64,000 nt of DNA. Origin: Pseudomonadota bacterium (lineage in GTDB: Bacteria > Pseudomonadota > Gammaproteobacteria > Burkholderiales > UBA9220). The DNA lies in the NCBI GenBank assembly GCA_021845865.1, contig JAJZVC010000002.1, positions 42,076-106,075 on the forward strand, in the 5' to 3' direction. The stretch's first letter is position 1. Each line of letters begins with the position of its first letter. Shown piece by piece: positions 45,139 through 54,097 of this stretch. The notes under the pieces are model-generated. The model searched no databases and was not told the DNA's origin. It worked only from the letters and a program-made list of their open reading frames with translations. The translations under genes and the position numbers were made by a program.

Positions 45139-46418
45139 CCCAGGAACGGTCGCAATAGCGCCATGATGCGCCGGGTGGCGCCGCGGTGCCGCTCGGCAAA
45201 GGCCTTTCCCGCTTCACCCATGGCCGTTCGCCGTGCCGGGTCGGCCAATAAGGCTTCCGCCTTTTCGATCAACTCCTCCGCCGTTGCCACCCGCTCGGCG
45301 GCGCCGGCGGCCACGGCCAATTCGCTGGCCTGGGCGAAATTGAAGGTATGGGGACCGATAAGCACCGGCACGCCCACCGAGCAGGGCTCGATCAGGTTCT
45401 GCCCGCCGAAGGGCAGCAGGCTGCCGCCGACGAAAGCCACGTCGCAGGCGGCGTAGTAGGCGAACATTTCCCCCATGCTGTCCCCCAGGACCACCCGGGC
45501 CCCTGCTGCAACGGGCTGGTTAACGCTGCGCCGCTGGTAGGGGATGCCGCGCTCATCCAAGAGCCTGGCGACGTCGTCGAAGCGCTGGGGGTGGCGGGGG
45601 ACGAGGACGGTCAGGAAGTTCCGTTTTCCTTCTTCCGCAGGGGGGGGGAGTTTGCTTAGGGCCTCCAACAGCATCGCTTCCTCCCCGTCCCGGGTGCTGG
45701 CAAGAAGCAGGACGGGGCGGTTTTCGCCGAAGAGGGCGCGCAATTCCTTGCCCTTTTGCAGCATTGCGGCGGGGGGTGGAATGTCGAATTTGAGGTTGCC
45801 GGCCACCGTATAGGCAGAGGCACCGAGGGCGGCAAGGCGCGTGGCGTCGGCCTCGGTCTGCGCCGCCACGGCGGCAAGGCCCTTCAGGCACTCTGCCGTG
45901 AGGCGGGGAAAGCGGGCATAGCGGCGGGCGGATTTTTCCGACAGGCGGGCGTTGACCAGGAGGAGGGGCAGCCGGGATTCCTGGCAGGCGGCGATCAGGT
46001 TTGGCCACAGCTCGGTTTCCAGCAGCAGGCCGGCTACGGGCCGGAAGCGGAGCAGGAAGCGGCGAACGGCGAAGGGATAATCGTAGGGGAGGTAGGCCTG
46101 CCGCACCCGCTCGCCGAACAATTCCCGGCCGGTGGCGCGGCCCGTGGGGGTCATGTGGGTGAGGAGGAGGCGGTGGTCGGGGTACTCCTGCAGGAGGGCC
46201 TCCACCAGTGGGGCGGCGGCGCGGGTTTCGCCCACCGAGACGGCATGGAGCCAGATAAGGGGCCGGCTGTCGGCACGGTTGGCGCCATGGAAGCCGAAGC
46301 GTTCCGCCATGTGCCGCAGGTACTCCGGTTGGCGGCGCCCCCGCCAAGCGAGGCGGAGAAAAACCAGGGGCAGCAGCAGGGCCAGGACGAAGGTATAGAG
46401 GAGGCGCGGCAGGCTCAT
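45135..46418 (-). CDS. waaA: 3-deoxy-D-manno-octulosonic acid transferase (Kdo transferase)
   Basis: Adds Kdo to lipid A at the cytoplasmic face of the inner membrane. The 427-residue GT-B (GT30) enzyme has an N-terminal membrane anchor (about 4-24), the WLHAVSVGET motif with the catalytic glutamate region near residue 62, and the C-terminal GGSLLPFGGQNLIEP motif. The ATG overlaps the waaC stop as ATGA. With waaC it forms the inner-core pair. Confidence 0.95.
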   Translation of the reverse strand: MSLPRLLYTFVLALLLPLVFLRLAWRGRRQPEYLRHMAERFGFHGANRADSRPLIWLHAVSVGETRAAAPLVEALLQEYPDHRLLLTHMTPTGRATGRELFGERVRQAYLPYDYPFAVRRFLLRFRPVAGLLLETELWPNLIAACQESRLPLLLVNARLSEKSARRYARFPRLTAECLKGLAAVAAQTEADATRLAALGASAYTVAGNLKFDIPPPAAMLQKGKELRALFGENRPVLLLASTRDGEEAMLLEALSKLPPPAEEGKRNFLTVLVPRHPQRFDDVARLLDERGIPYQRRSVNQPVAAGARVVLGDSMGEMFAYYAACDVAFVGGSLLPFGGQNLIEPCSVGVPVLIGPHTFNFAQASELAVAAGAAERVATAEELIEKAEALLADPARRTAMGEAGKAFAERHRGATRRIMALLRPFLG

Positions 46419-47371
46419 GCCAGGGCCTCTTCCACGGTGGCCTGGACATCATTCAGGGAGGGCGGGTGCCCCGCCTCTCCCAGGCTGCGGGCGAAGCCGG
46501 TGGCGTGAACGCCCGTCAGGCCCGGACGGGAGGCGCAGTAGAGGGCTACCACCGGGGTGCGGAGGGCGGCGGCGAGATGGGTGAGGCCGGTGTCTACTCC
46601 CACGGTGACGGCGGCCTTGCCCAGGAGCGCCGCCAGTTGGTCCAGGGCCAGGGCGGGTGGAACGACGGCATCGGGAATGGCGGCGGCCAAACGGTCGCTA
46701 CGGGTTTTCTCCGACATGCTGCCCCAGGGCAGGACGCAATGGATTCCCTGGTGGGTCAGCCAGCGGCCCAGCGCAACCCAGTTTTCCTCCCGCCACTGCT
46801 TGTCTTCCCGGCTAGTGGCGTGGAGCAGCACGGCGTGGCGCCCCGCCGGCAGCCAGGGAAGGGACAGTTCCGGCGTAACGATGCCATAGTCCACTGGGGT
46901 GTCGAGGGTGTAGCCGAAGACGGCGGCGGCCAGCAGGCGGTTGCGCTCCACCGCATGGAGCGCCCGGTCAACAGCGTATCTCCGCTGGTAAAAACGAGCG
47001 GCAAGGGGTTCCCGGGCGCTGGCCCGGTCGTAGCCGCAGCGAAGGCCATGGGCGGAAGCGGTGATGAGAGCGCTTTTGATCAGCCCCTGGCTGTCCAGGA
47101 CCGTGTCGTAGGTCCGTTGCTGCAAGCGGCGGCGGAAGGCGGCGATTTCCTGCCACGTGACGGGTTGAAACAGGTTTTCGCGCCAGCGCCGCACGGCGAC
47201 CGGAAGGGTATCCCGCACGGCGGGGTGAAGACGGGGGATGCCGGAAAAGGATTCCTCCACCACCCAGTCGATGGCTACGCCGGGCAGGTGCCGGGCGAGG
47301 TCGGTGGCGACGGGAAGGTTGTGAATCACGTCGCCGAGGGAGGAGGTTTTCACCAGCAAAATGTCGGTCAT
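46415..47371 (-). CDS. waaC: ADP-heptose:LPS heptosyltransferase I
   Basis: GT9 enzyme adding the first heptose to Kdo2-lipid A. The 318 residues have the N-terminal ILLVKTSSLGDVIHNLPVATDL signature with the catalytic aspartate, and VTVGVDTGLTHLAAALRTP near the C-terminus for ADP-heptose binding. The AIDWVVEESF block is typical of WaaC rather than WaaF. Coupled to waaA; divergent from the AI-2E-type permease. Confidence 0.94.
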   Translation of the reverse strand: MTDILLVKTSSLGDVIHNLPVATDLARHLPGVAIDWVVEESFSGIPRLHPAVRDTLPVAVRRWRENLFQPVTWQEIAAFRRRLQQRTYDTVLDSQGLIKSALITASAHGLRCGYDRASAREPLAARFYQRRYAVDRALHAVERNRLLAAAVFGYTLDTPVDYGIVTPELSLPWLPAGRHAVLLHATSREDKQWREENWVALGRWLTHQGIHCVLPWGSMSEKTRSDRLAAAIPDAVVPPALALDQLAALLGKAAVTVGVDTGLTHLAAALRTPVVALYCASRPGLTGVHATGFARSLGEAGHPPSLNDVQATVEEALA

Positions 47372-47477
47372 GGGGCGGAATTGTAAAGGCCTATTCCCCC
47401 CCGCGCCACCAACGGGGCTTCATGGCGGCAGGGCGGCGTGCTATAAAGCCGGAATTGCCCTGACGAGCCATCTTCGA

Positions 47478-48494
47478 ATGGAAAAAGCCACCGAACTCCG
47501 TTTGCCCTGGTACGACATTGCCGCCTGGGTTATTGCCGCCTTGCTGCTGGTGTTGGTGGTGGTGACGCGTCTTTTGCCGGCACTGTTGGGAGGCTTGCTG
47601 GTCTACCAACTGGTGCACCTGTTCTCTCCCCGCTTCAGCCGTTTCGGCGGCAGCCGGGCAAAGGTGGTGGCGGTGGCGTTGATCGCTATCGCGGTGGTGA
47701 CGGCCCTGAGCGCGGCCAGCCTCGGCTTGCTGGCATTCTTTCGCGGCGAAGCGGGGAATTTGACCAACCTGTTGCAGAAAATGGCGGATATCATCGAAAG
47801 CTCCCGCGGAACGCTGCCGGCTTGGGTGGTCCATTCCATTCCCTCGGACCCGGAAAGCCTGAAGGCCACCATGGCCGAATGGCTGCGCGGCCATGCCGCC
47901 GATTTGCAGGGGCTGGGCAAGGATGCGGGCCGGGCCCTGGCCCATATTCTCATCGGGATGGTGGTGGGGGGAATGATTTCGCTCCACGAGGCCCTGCCCA
48001 TCCACCAGTACCGTCCTCTTTCCCGTGCCTTGGTGGAGCGGGCCATGCGCCTGAGCAACGCCTTTCGCCGCATCGTTTTCGCCCAGGTGAAGATCGCGGC
48101 GTTGAACACCTTCTTCACCTGGCTCTATCTGGGCGCGACCCTGCCCCTGCTGGGGGTTCATTTGCCGTTCACCAAGACCCTGGTTCTGGTGACCTTTCTC
48201 GCCGGGTTGCTGCCGGTGGTGGGCAATCTGATTTCCAATACCGTCATCGTCGTGGTGAGCCTCAGCCAGTCCCTCCAGCTCGCCATGAGCTCTCTGGTGT
48301 TCCTGGTGGTGATCCACAAGCTGGAATATTTTCTCAACGCCAAGATCGTCGGGTCCCAGATTCGTGCCAAGGCCTGGGAATTGCTGCTGGCCATGCTGTT
48401 GATGGAGGCCGCCTTCGGCCTGATGGGGGTGGTGGCGGCACCGATTTATTATGCTTACCTCAAAGATGAATTGCAGAGCAGGGGGCTGGTGTGA
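47478..48494 (+). CDS. AI-2E / PerM-family membrane transporter
   Basis: A polytopic inner-membrane protein of 338 residues with about seven to eight helices. Helices cluster at about 10-60 and 75-95, a soluble loop follows, and C-terminal helices are around 200-330 with LVTFLAGLLPVVGNLISN and AYLKDEL. The late PVVGNLIS segment and overall layout are those of the AI-2E family, which includes putative permeases and Na+/H+ antiporters. The substrate cannot be deduced, and the AI-2 name should not be taken as a function. ATG 47478 used. A GC-rich hairpin closes the gene. Confidence 0.85.
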   Translation: MEKATELRLPWYDIAAWVIAALLLVLVVVTRLLPALLGGLLVYQLVHLFSPRFSRFGGSRAKVVAVALIAIAVVTALSAASLGLLAFFRGEAGNLTNLLQKMADIIESSRGTLPAWVVHSIPSDPESLKATMAEWLRGHAADLQGLGKDAGRALAHILIGMVVGGMISLHEALPIHQYRPLSRALVERAMRLSNAFRRIVFAQVKIAALNTFFTWLYLGATLPLLGVHLPFTKTLVLVTFLAGLLPVVGNLISNTVIVVVSLSQSLQLAMSSLVFLVVIHKLEYFLNAKIVGSQIRAKAWELLLAMLLMEAAFGLMGVVAAPIYYAYLKDELQSRGLV

Positions 48495-48514
48495 ACTGTT
48501 CCAGCCCCCTGTTT
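48479..48514 (+). terminator. Terminator-like hairpin after the AI-2E-type gene
   Basis: CAGGGGGCTGG, 11-base loop containing the stop codon, CCAGCCCCCTG, then TTT. A perfect 11-bp stem with a short T-run. The next gene starts 47 bases later. Confidence 0.55.
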
Positions 48515-48561
48515 GGGCTTAGAATAGCGAATTGTTGCCGACGGCCTTAGCCCGCTTCCCT

Positions 48562-49317
48562 GTGCCGAAAAACCCGCTCTCCGCCGTTATCATTACGCTT
48601 AATGCCGCCAGCCAGCTGCAGGCCTGTCTGGAAAGCGTGGCGTTCGCCGACGAAATCGTGGTGGTGGACGCGGGCAGCAGCGACGGCACCCAGGAGCTGG
48701 CGAAGCAATACGGGGCACGGCTGATTTTCCAGGAATGGCTTGGCTTCGGCCGGCAAAAGCAATTCGCGGTGGAGCAGGCGGCCCATGATTGGGTATTGTG
48801 CCTGGATGCGGACGAGCGGGTGAGCGAGACGTTGCGGCAGTCCATTGTCGGCGCGATGGAGGCGCCGCGTTTTGCCGCCTACCGCATGCCGCGCTGCAAC
48901 CGTTTCCTGGGCCGTTATCTGCGCCACGGCGAAGGCTACCCGGACTGGAGTCTGCGTCTTTTCGATCGACGCCACGCCCGGTGGAGCGATGATCCCGTGC
49001 ATGAAAAAGTGCTGTGCGAGGAGGGGGCGGGGACGCTGGGAGGCGATTTGCTCCATGAGTCCTGCGAGACGCTGGAGAGTTATCTTGCCAAGCAGAACCG
49101 TTATACTTCGCTCCAGGCGGAGGAACTGCGCCGGCGGGGAAAGCGAGCCCACCTGGGGCATTTGCTGCTGAGCCCCGTTCTGCGCTTCATTAAGTTTTAC
49201 GTGTTCCGGTTGGGATTCCTGGATGGCGTGCCGGGCTTGGTGCATATCCTGATCGGTTGTTTCAACAGTTTCGTCAAATACGCCAAGCTGATGGCCTTGG
49301 CCCAAGAGAAAACATGA
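48562..49317 (+). CDS. Family 2 glycosyltransferase (WaaE/KdtX-like)
   Basis: A 251-residue GT-A glycosyltransferase. The nucleotide-binding N-terminus is LSAVIITLNAASQLQACLESV with VVDAGSSDGT, and the DxD motif reads CLDADERVS. The C-terminus carries a hydrophobic membrane-associated segment (FIKFYVFRLGFLDGVPG), as in WaaE/KdtX-type LPS-core transferases that add glucose to heptose I. GTG 48562 is a plausible start; TTG 48532 would add ten residues. Its stop overlaps the epimerase start as ATGA. Confidence 0.87.
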   Translation: MPKNPLSAVIITLNAASQLQACLESVAFADEIVVVDAGSSDGTQELAKQYGARLIFQEWLGFGRQKQFAVEQAAHDWVLCLDADERVSETLRQSIVGAMEAPRFAAYRMPRCNRFLGRYLRHGEGYPDWSLRLFDRRHARWSDDPVHEKVLCEEGAGTLGGDLLHESCETLESYLAKQNRYTSLQAEELRRRGKRAHLGHLLLSPVLRFIKFYVFRLGFLDGVPGLVHILIGCFNSFVKYAKLMALAQEKT

Positions 49318-50330
49318 AAATACTGGTTACCGGTTGCGCCGGATTCATCGGCATGCACACCTGCTTGCGCTTGCTGGGGCGGGGTGACGAGGTGGTTGGG
49401 GTCGACAACCTCAATGACTACTACGACGTGCGCCTCAAGGAAGACCGTCTTGAGCAATTGCGAGCCTTTGACCGCTTTCGTTTCGAGCGCCTGGATATTG
49501 CCGACCAGGCGGCCATGGAGGGGCTGTTTGCCCGGGGGGGCTTCCTGGGCGTCATTAACCTGGCGGCGCAGCCAGGGGTGCGCTATTCCCTGAAAAACCC
49601 CCATGCCTACATCCAGAGCAACATCGTCGGTTTCACCAATGTGCTGGAGGGGTGCCGTCACCACAAGGTGGGCCATCTGGTTTTCGCCAGCAGTTCCAGC
49701 GTCTACGGCGCCAATACGGCCATGCCATTTTCGGTGCATCAGAACGTGGACCACCCGGTGAGTCTCTATGCGGCCACCAAGAAATCCAATGAGCTGATGG
49801 CCCATACCTATAGCCATTTGTATGGTCTGCCGGCCACCGGTCTGCGCTTTTTCACTGCCTATGGCCCCTGGGGGCGGCCCGACATGTCCCCCTCCCTGTT
49901 CACCAGCGCCATTCTCGAGGGGCGTCCCATCGATGTGTTCAACCACGGCAAAATGCAGCGGGATTTCACCTATATCGACGATATCGTCGAGGGAGTGATC
50001 CGGGTGCTGGACAAGCCGGCGGTTGCGGACCCGTCCTTTGATTGTGCAAATCCCGATCCGGCACGCAGCTATGCACCCTACCGCCTGTTCAATATCGGTA
50101 ACCATGAGCCAGTGGAGCTCATGACGTTCATCGAGACCATCGAAACGGCGGTGGGAAAAACGGCGGAGAAAAATATGCTGCCCATGCAGGATGGCGATGT
50201 TGTCGCCACTTATGCCGATACGGATGACCTGCGCCGGGCAGTGGGATTTGCCCCGCTCACGCCTTTGAAAGATGGGGTAGGCAAATTTGTTGGCTGGTTC
50301 AAGGCCTATTACGGCAAGCGCGGCGTCTAG
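49314..50330 (+). CDS. UDP-glucuronate 4-epimerase-like SDR
   Basis: Extended short-chain dehydrogenase/reductase of 338 residues. The NAD-binding TGCAGFIG motif is at residues 6-13, VDNLNDYYDVRLKEDRL follows, the catalytic Ser and YxxxK appear in ASSSSVYG and YAATKKSNE, and the C-terminal FTAYGPWGRPDMS block matches UDP-glucuronate 4-epimerases (UDP-GlcA to UDP-GalA). It is the last GC-rich gene before the lower-GC sugar island. Substrate assignment is by family resemblance only. Confidence 0.85.
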   Translation: MKILVTGCAGFIGMHTCLRLLGRGDEVVGVDNLNDYYDVRLKEDRLEQLRAFDRFRFERLDIADQAAMEGLFARGGFLGVINLAAQPGVRYSLKNPHAYIQSNIVGFTNVLEGCRHHKVGHLVFASSSSVYGANTAMPFSVHQNVDHPVSLYAATKKSNELMAHTYSHLYGLPATGLRFFTAYGPWGRPDMSPSLFTSAILEGRPIDVFNHGKMQRDFTYIDDIVEGVIRVLDKPAVADPSFDCANPDPARSYAPYRLFNIGNHEPVELMTFIETIETAVGKTAEKNMLPMQDGDVVATYADTDDLRRAVGFAPLTPLKDGVGKFVGWFKAYYGKRGV

Positions 50331-50339
50331 GGGAAGAAC

Positions 50340-51407
50340 TTGATTCTTGTTACCGGCGGGGCAGGGTTTATCGGTTCCAATTTCATTTTGGACTGGCTGG
50401 CTGAGGTCAATGAACCGGTGGTGAATCTGGACAAGTTGACCTATGCGGGAAACCTGGAAAATCTTGCTAGCCTGAAGGAAGACCCTCGTCACGTTTTTGT
50501 ACGTGGGGATATCGCTGATCAGGCATTGGTGAGGGGGGTGCTGGAACGCTTTAGACCCCGTGCAGTGGTTCATTTCGCTGCAGAGAGTCATGTGGATCGG
50601 TCTATTCTAGGACCAGAGGCCTTTATACAGACCAACATGGTCGGCACCTTCCGGTTATTGGAGGCTGTTCGCGAGTTCTGGGAGAAACTATCGGCAAGTG
50701 AGAAAGATGGTTTTCGCTTTCTACATATCTCCACAGATGAGGTGTACGGTTCTCTTGGGCCGAATGATCCGCCATTTTCCGAGACTACACCTTATGCCCC
50801 TAACAGCCCCTATTCAGCCTCTAAGGCTGCATCTGACCACCTGGTGCGAGCCTATCACCATACCTATGGCCTGCCGACGCTGACGACGAACTGTTCTAAT
50901 AATTATGGCCCCTACCAGTTCCCAGAAAAACTGATCCCTTTGGTGATCATGAATGCTGTGCAAGGCAAGGCAATACCAATTTATGGAGATGGCGGCAATA
51001 TTCGTGACTGGCTTTATGTAGGCGACCATTGTTCAGCAATCCGCACGGTGCTGATAAAGGGCAGACCGGGTGAGGTTTACAATATTGGAGGTAACAGCGA
51101 AAAAACAAACCTGGAAGTTGTTCGCACTGTCTGTGGTGTTCTTGATGAGTTGCACCCTACGGGTGCTCCCCATAACAGGTTGCTGACTTTCGTCCAAGAT
51201 CGACCTGGTCATGATCGGCGCTATGCTATTGATGCTCGGAAGATAGGGAGCGAATTGGGCTGGGGGCCTCGGGAGAACTTCGAAGGCGGATTGTTCAAGA
51301 CGGTGGAATGGTTTCTGGCCCATAGCCACTGGGTAGAGAGTGTCGTTAGTGGTGAATACCAGCGATGGATCGAAGTAAATTACGGTGAGCGTGGAGTGGT
51401 GGCATGA
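50340..51407 (+). CDS. rfbB: dTDP-glucose 4,6-dehydratase
   Basis: Makes dTDP-4-keto-6-deoxyglucose, the branch point for rhamnose and other 6-deoxy sugars. The 355-residue SDR has [24 protein letters not shown] with the active-site Thr-Asp-Glu, [11 protein letters not shown] (YxxxK), and [18 protein letters not shown] 50340 has GGGGAAG upstream. From here onward codon usage is more AT-rich. Its stop overlaps the rfbA start (ATGA). Confidence 0.96.
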   Translation: MILVTGGAGFIGSNFILDWLAEVNEPVVNLDKLTYAGNLENLASLKEDPRHVFVRGDIADQALVRGVLERFRPRAVVHFAAESHVDRSILGPEAFIQTNMVGTFRLLEAVREFWEKLSASEKDGFRFLHISTDEVYGSLGPNDPPFSETTPYAPNSPYSASKAASDHLVRAYHHTYGLPTLTTNCSNNYGPYQFPEKLIPLVIMNAVQGKAIPIYGDGGNIRDWLYVGDHCSAIRTVLIKGRPGEVYNIGGNSEKTNLEVVRTVCGVLDELHPTGAPHNRLLTFVQDRPGHDRRYAIDARKIGSELGWGPRENFEGGLFKTVEWFLAHSHWVESVVSGEYQRWIEVNYGERGVVA

Positions 51408-52279
51408 AGGGCATAATTCTTGCTGGTGGTTCTGGAACGCGCCTGTACCCCGTGACTCAAGTGGTATCCAAGCAATTGCTGCCGGTTTACGATAAGCCAA
51501 TGATCTATTATCCCCTTACCACTTTGATGCTGGCGGGAATTCAGCAGATTCTGGTTATTTCGACCCCTCAGGATATTTCCAGATTCGAACAGTTATTGGG
51601 GAGCGGCAGCCAATGGGGGTTACGGTTTTCCTATGCAGTACAACCTGCGCCTGAAGGCATTGCCCAGGCATTCCTGATTGGACGGGATTTTATTGGTAAG
51701 GACAGTTGCGCTCTAGTTTTGGGTGATAACATTTTTTATGGACATGAGCTAGCTGGAAATCTGCAAACGGCTGCTGCCAAGAAAAGTGGTGCAACGGTAT
51801 TTGCCTACCCAGTAAGGGATCCCGAACGCTATGGAGTAGTGGAATTCGGTGCGGAGGGGAGGGTCATAAGCATTGAGGAGAAGCCGTTGCGCCCAAAATC
51901 CCGTTATGCTGTCACGGGGCTGTATTTTTACGATAATCAAGTGATGGATGCAGTTTCAGACATTTGCCCATCGGCACGAGGCGAGTTGGAGATTACGGAT
52001 ATCAATCGCTACTACCTAAGTCGTGGGGAGCTAGAGGTCTGTGTAATGGGACGTGGCATGGCCTGGCTAGATACAGGAACTCATGAGTCCCTAATGGAGG
52101 CCTCCCTATTTATCGAAACTATCGAGAAACGGCAGGGGCTGAAAGTGGCCTGTCCGGAAGAGGTGGCGTATCGCATGGGTTACATTTCTTCCGAGCAGTT
52201 GGAGGTCTTGGCACAGCCTCTGGCCAAGAATGCATATGGGGGCTATCTGTTGGAACTTCTAAAGGAACAAGTTTTTTGA
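51404..52279 (+). CDS. rfbA: Glucose-1-phosphate thymidylyltransferase
   Basis: Forms dTDP-glucose from glucose-1-phosphate and dTTP. The 291 residues match RfbA. The nucleotide-binding [11 protein letters not shown] motif is at residues 7-17; [36 protein letters not shown] and [14 protein letters not shown] are all present. It is flanked by rfbB and rfbC with overlapping starts, so the three are co-translated. Confidence 0.97.
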   Translation: MKGIILAGGSGTRLYPVTQVVSKQLLPVYDKPMIYYPLTTLMLAGIQQILVISTPQDISRFEQLLGSGSQWGLRFSYAVQPAPEGIAQAFLIGRDFIGKDSCALVLGDNIFYGHELAGNLQTAAAKKSGATVFAYPVRDPERYGVVEFGAEGRVISIEEKPLRPKSRYAVTGLYFYDNQVMDAVSDICPSARGELEITDINRYYLSRGELEVCVMGRGMAWLDTGTHESLMEASLFIETIEKRQGLKVACPEEVAYRMGYISSEQLEVLAQPLAKNAYGGYLLELLKEQVF

Positions 52280-52824
52280 TGAAAGTTTTGGGGACTGCAA
52301 TTCCAGGTGTTTTGATTCTCGAGCCCAAGATATTCGGTGACGAACGCGGTTTCTTTTTTGAAAGTTACAACAAGCGAACCCTTGCAGAGGTTGCGGGTAT
52401 TGACGGCGAGTTTGTTCAGGACAACCACTCCCGGTCGGCTAAAAATGTCCTGCGTGGTCTTCATTATCAAGTCAAGCAACCCCAAGGTAAACTTGTGCGT
52501 GTGATTTCTGGGACGGTGTTTGATGTGGCGGTGGATATCCGGCGAGGCTCCTCAACATTTGGTCAATGGGTGGGAGAGGTTCTGTCGGAGGAAAATAAAC
52601 GGATGATGTGGATTCCACCAGGGTTTGCCCATGGTTTTTATGTACTATCCGATTTTGCTGAGTTTCTCTATAAAACGACTGATTACTATGCGCCGGAATA
52701 TGAGCGGTGTATCTTCTGGGATGATCCGAGCCTGGGGATCAAGTGGCCCTTTTCAGGGATTCCGGTGCTTTCTTCAAAGGATCGGTTAGGTAAGGCTTTG
52801 CAGGATGCAGAAGTGTTTGAATGA
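52279..52824 (+). CDS. rfbC: dTDP-4-dehydrorhamnose 3,5-epimerase
   Basis: Cupin-fold epimerase acting on dTDP-4-keto-6-deoxyglucose at C3 and C5; 181 residues. Key segments: DERGFFFESYN, the catalytic histidine region in VLRGLHYQ, and IPPGFAHGFYVLSD. ATG 52279 shares one base with the rfbA stop (TGATG); an in-frame TTG at 52276 is less likely. The gene that normally completes the pathway, rfbD, does not follow and is not elsewhere in the window. Confidence 0.95.
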   Translation: MKVLGTAIPGVLILEPKIFGDERGFFFESYNKRTLAEVAGIDGEFVQDNHSRSAKNVLRGLHYQVKQPQGKLVRVISGTVFDVAVDIRRGSSTFGQWVGEVLSEENKRMMWIPPGFAHGFYVLSDFAEFLYKTTDYYAPEYERCIFWDDPSLGIKWPFSGIPVLSSKDRLGKALQDAEVFE

Positions 52825-53029
52825 AATGTGCACTGTCGTTCAAAGGGCAACGATGGGGTAAGGGGGCGCCGCTAAGGGTGAAGCTCATAATGAGCCGAAA
52901 ATAGGCACTAAAGGGTGGAGGGCCTGAGAGTGTTATCATGTGACACTGATAACAGGCTTTCTGAGTAAATATGAAGATGGCGTCTGGGCTCTTGATAGTG
53001 GACAGACACTTCAGCAAACAAGACATTTG
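52825..53029. other. Non-coding gap between rfbC and wbpB
   Basis: About 205 bases with no convincing gene. The left half has several close G-runs (GGG, GGGG, GGGGG, GGG), and the right half holds a dyad at 52931-52954. It probably contains the promoter for the wbpB-onward operon, but I could not place clear -35/-10 boxes. No JUMPstart/ops sequence was found. Confidence 0.5.
52931..52954. repeat. Inverted repeat upstream of wbpB
   Basis: TGTTATCA, TGTGACAC, TGATAACA: a perfect 8-bp dyad with an 8-base centre, about 76 bases before the wbpB ATG. No T-run follows, so a protein-binding site is more likely than a terminator. Confidence 0.45.
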
Positions 53030-54091
53030 ATGTTTACGACAAAACCAATTATTGCAGGCCGTAAAGTTCGTTTTGCGGTTGTGGGATGTGGGCGCATTTC
53101 AAAAAACCATCTTGATGCATTGGAAAAGCATCAGGAGCGTGCTGAGTTGGTGGCGGCCTGTGATGTCAATTCGCAGGCCTTGGAGCACGTGGTTGCAAGA
53201 GGTGGAATCCAGGGTTTTCCAACGCTTACAGATTTGCTTAAGGGGGCCGACGCGGATGTGGTTGTCCTGGCGACCCCGAGCGGACTGCATGCGGCTCAGG
53301 CCATTGAAATCGCCTCTGCGGGACGACACGTAATGACGGAAAAGCCGATGGCTACGCGCTGGGAAGATGGAAAACATATGGTGCAGGCCTGCGACCAGGC
53401 AGGGGTCCATCTTTTCGTGGTCAAGCAAAATCGACGGAATGCAACCCTTCAGCTCTTAAAGAGGGCGATGGAAAAAGGGCGGTTTGGGCGCATTTACATG
53501 GTAAACGTCAATGTATTCTGGACTCGGCCACAGTCATATTATGACAGTGCGAAGTGGCGAGGAACCTGGGAATTTGACGGCGGTGCTTTTATGAATCAGG
53601 CAAGTCACTATGTTGATTTGTTGGATTGGCTGATTGGGCCAGTGGAAAGTGTGCAGGCCTATACCGCCACCTTGGCACGGAACATCGAAGTCGAAGATAC
53701 GGGGGTTATTAGTATTAAATGGCGTAGCGGTGCTCTTGGTTCCATGAGCGTCACGATGTTGACTTATCCGAAGAACCTAGAGGGATCCATTACCATTATT
53801 GGGGAGAAAGGAACGGTTCGTGTCGGGGGGGTGGCCGTAAATGAAATACAGCACTGGGAGTTTGCGGAACCCGACGAGGATGACGCACAAGTGAAAGAAG
53901 CCAATTACCAAACCACATCGGTTTATGGTTTTGGTCATCCGCTTTACTACGACAATGTGATCAAAGTGCTGCGTGGTGAGTCTCTTCCGGAAACGGATGG
54001 GAGAGAGGGTCTTCGTTCCCTGGAGCTATTGATAGCCACGTATCTTTCGGCTCGGGATGGCCGCCGCGTTTCCCTGCCGCTCGACTACTAA
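53030..54091 (+). CDS. wbpB: UDP-N-acetyl-D-glucosaminuronate 3-dehydrogenase (WbpB/WlbA-like)
   Basis: Gfo/Idh/MocA oxidoreductase of 353 residues. The NAD fold has FAVVGCGRISKNH near residues 15-27 and the conserved EKP in MTEKPMATRW. The C-terminal half carries GTWEFDGGAFMNQASHYVDLLDWL, the substrate/catalytic histidine block of WbpB/WlbA. With WbpE it oxidises then aminates C3 of UDP-GlcNAcA. ATG 53030 gives the usual short N-terminus; an in-frame run to 52940 lacks support. Gene name by family and by the wbpD-wbpE neighbours. Confidence 0.88.
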   Translation: MFTTKPIIAGRKVRFAVVGCGRISKNHLDALEKHQERAELVAACDVNSQALEHVVARGGIQGFPTLTDLLKGADADVVVLATPSGLHAAQAIEIASAGRHVMTEKPMATRWEDGKHMVQACDQAGVHLFVVKQNRRNATLQLLKRAMEKGRFGRIYMVNVNVFWTRPQSYYDSAKWRGTWEFDGGAFMNQASHYVDLLDWLIGPVESVQAYTATLARNIEVEDTGVISIKWRSGALGSMSVTMLTYPKNLEGSITIIGEKGTVRVGGVAVNEIQHWEFAEPDEDDAQVKEANYQTTSVYGFGHPLYYDNVIKVLRGESLPETDGREGLRSLELLIATYLSARDGRRVSLPLDY

Positions 54092-54097
54092 ATCCAT

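Noticed and set aside
52825..53029. JUMPstart/ops (RfaH) element before the sugar operon
   Set aside because: I looked for GGCGGTAGCG-type sequence and found none on either strand here.
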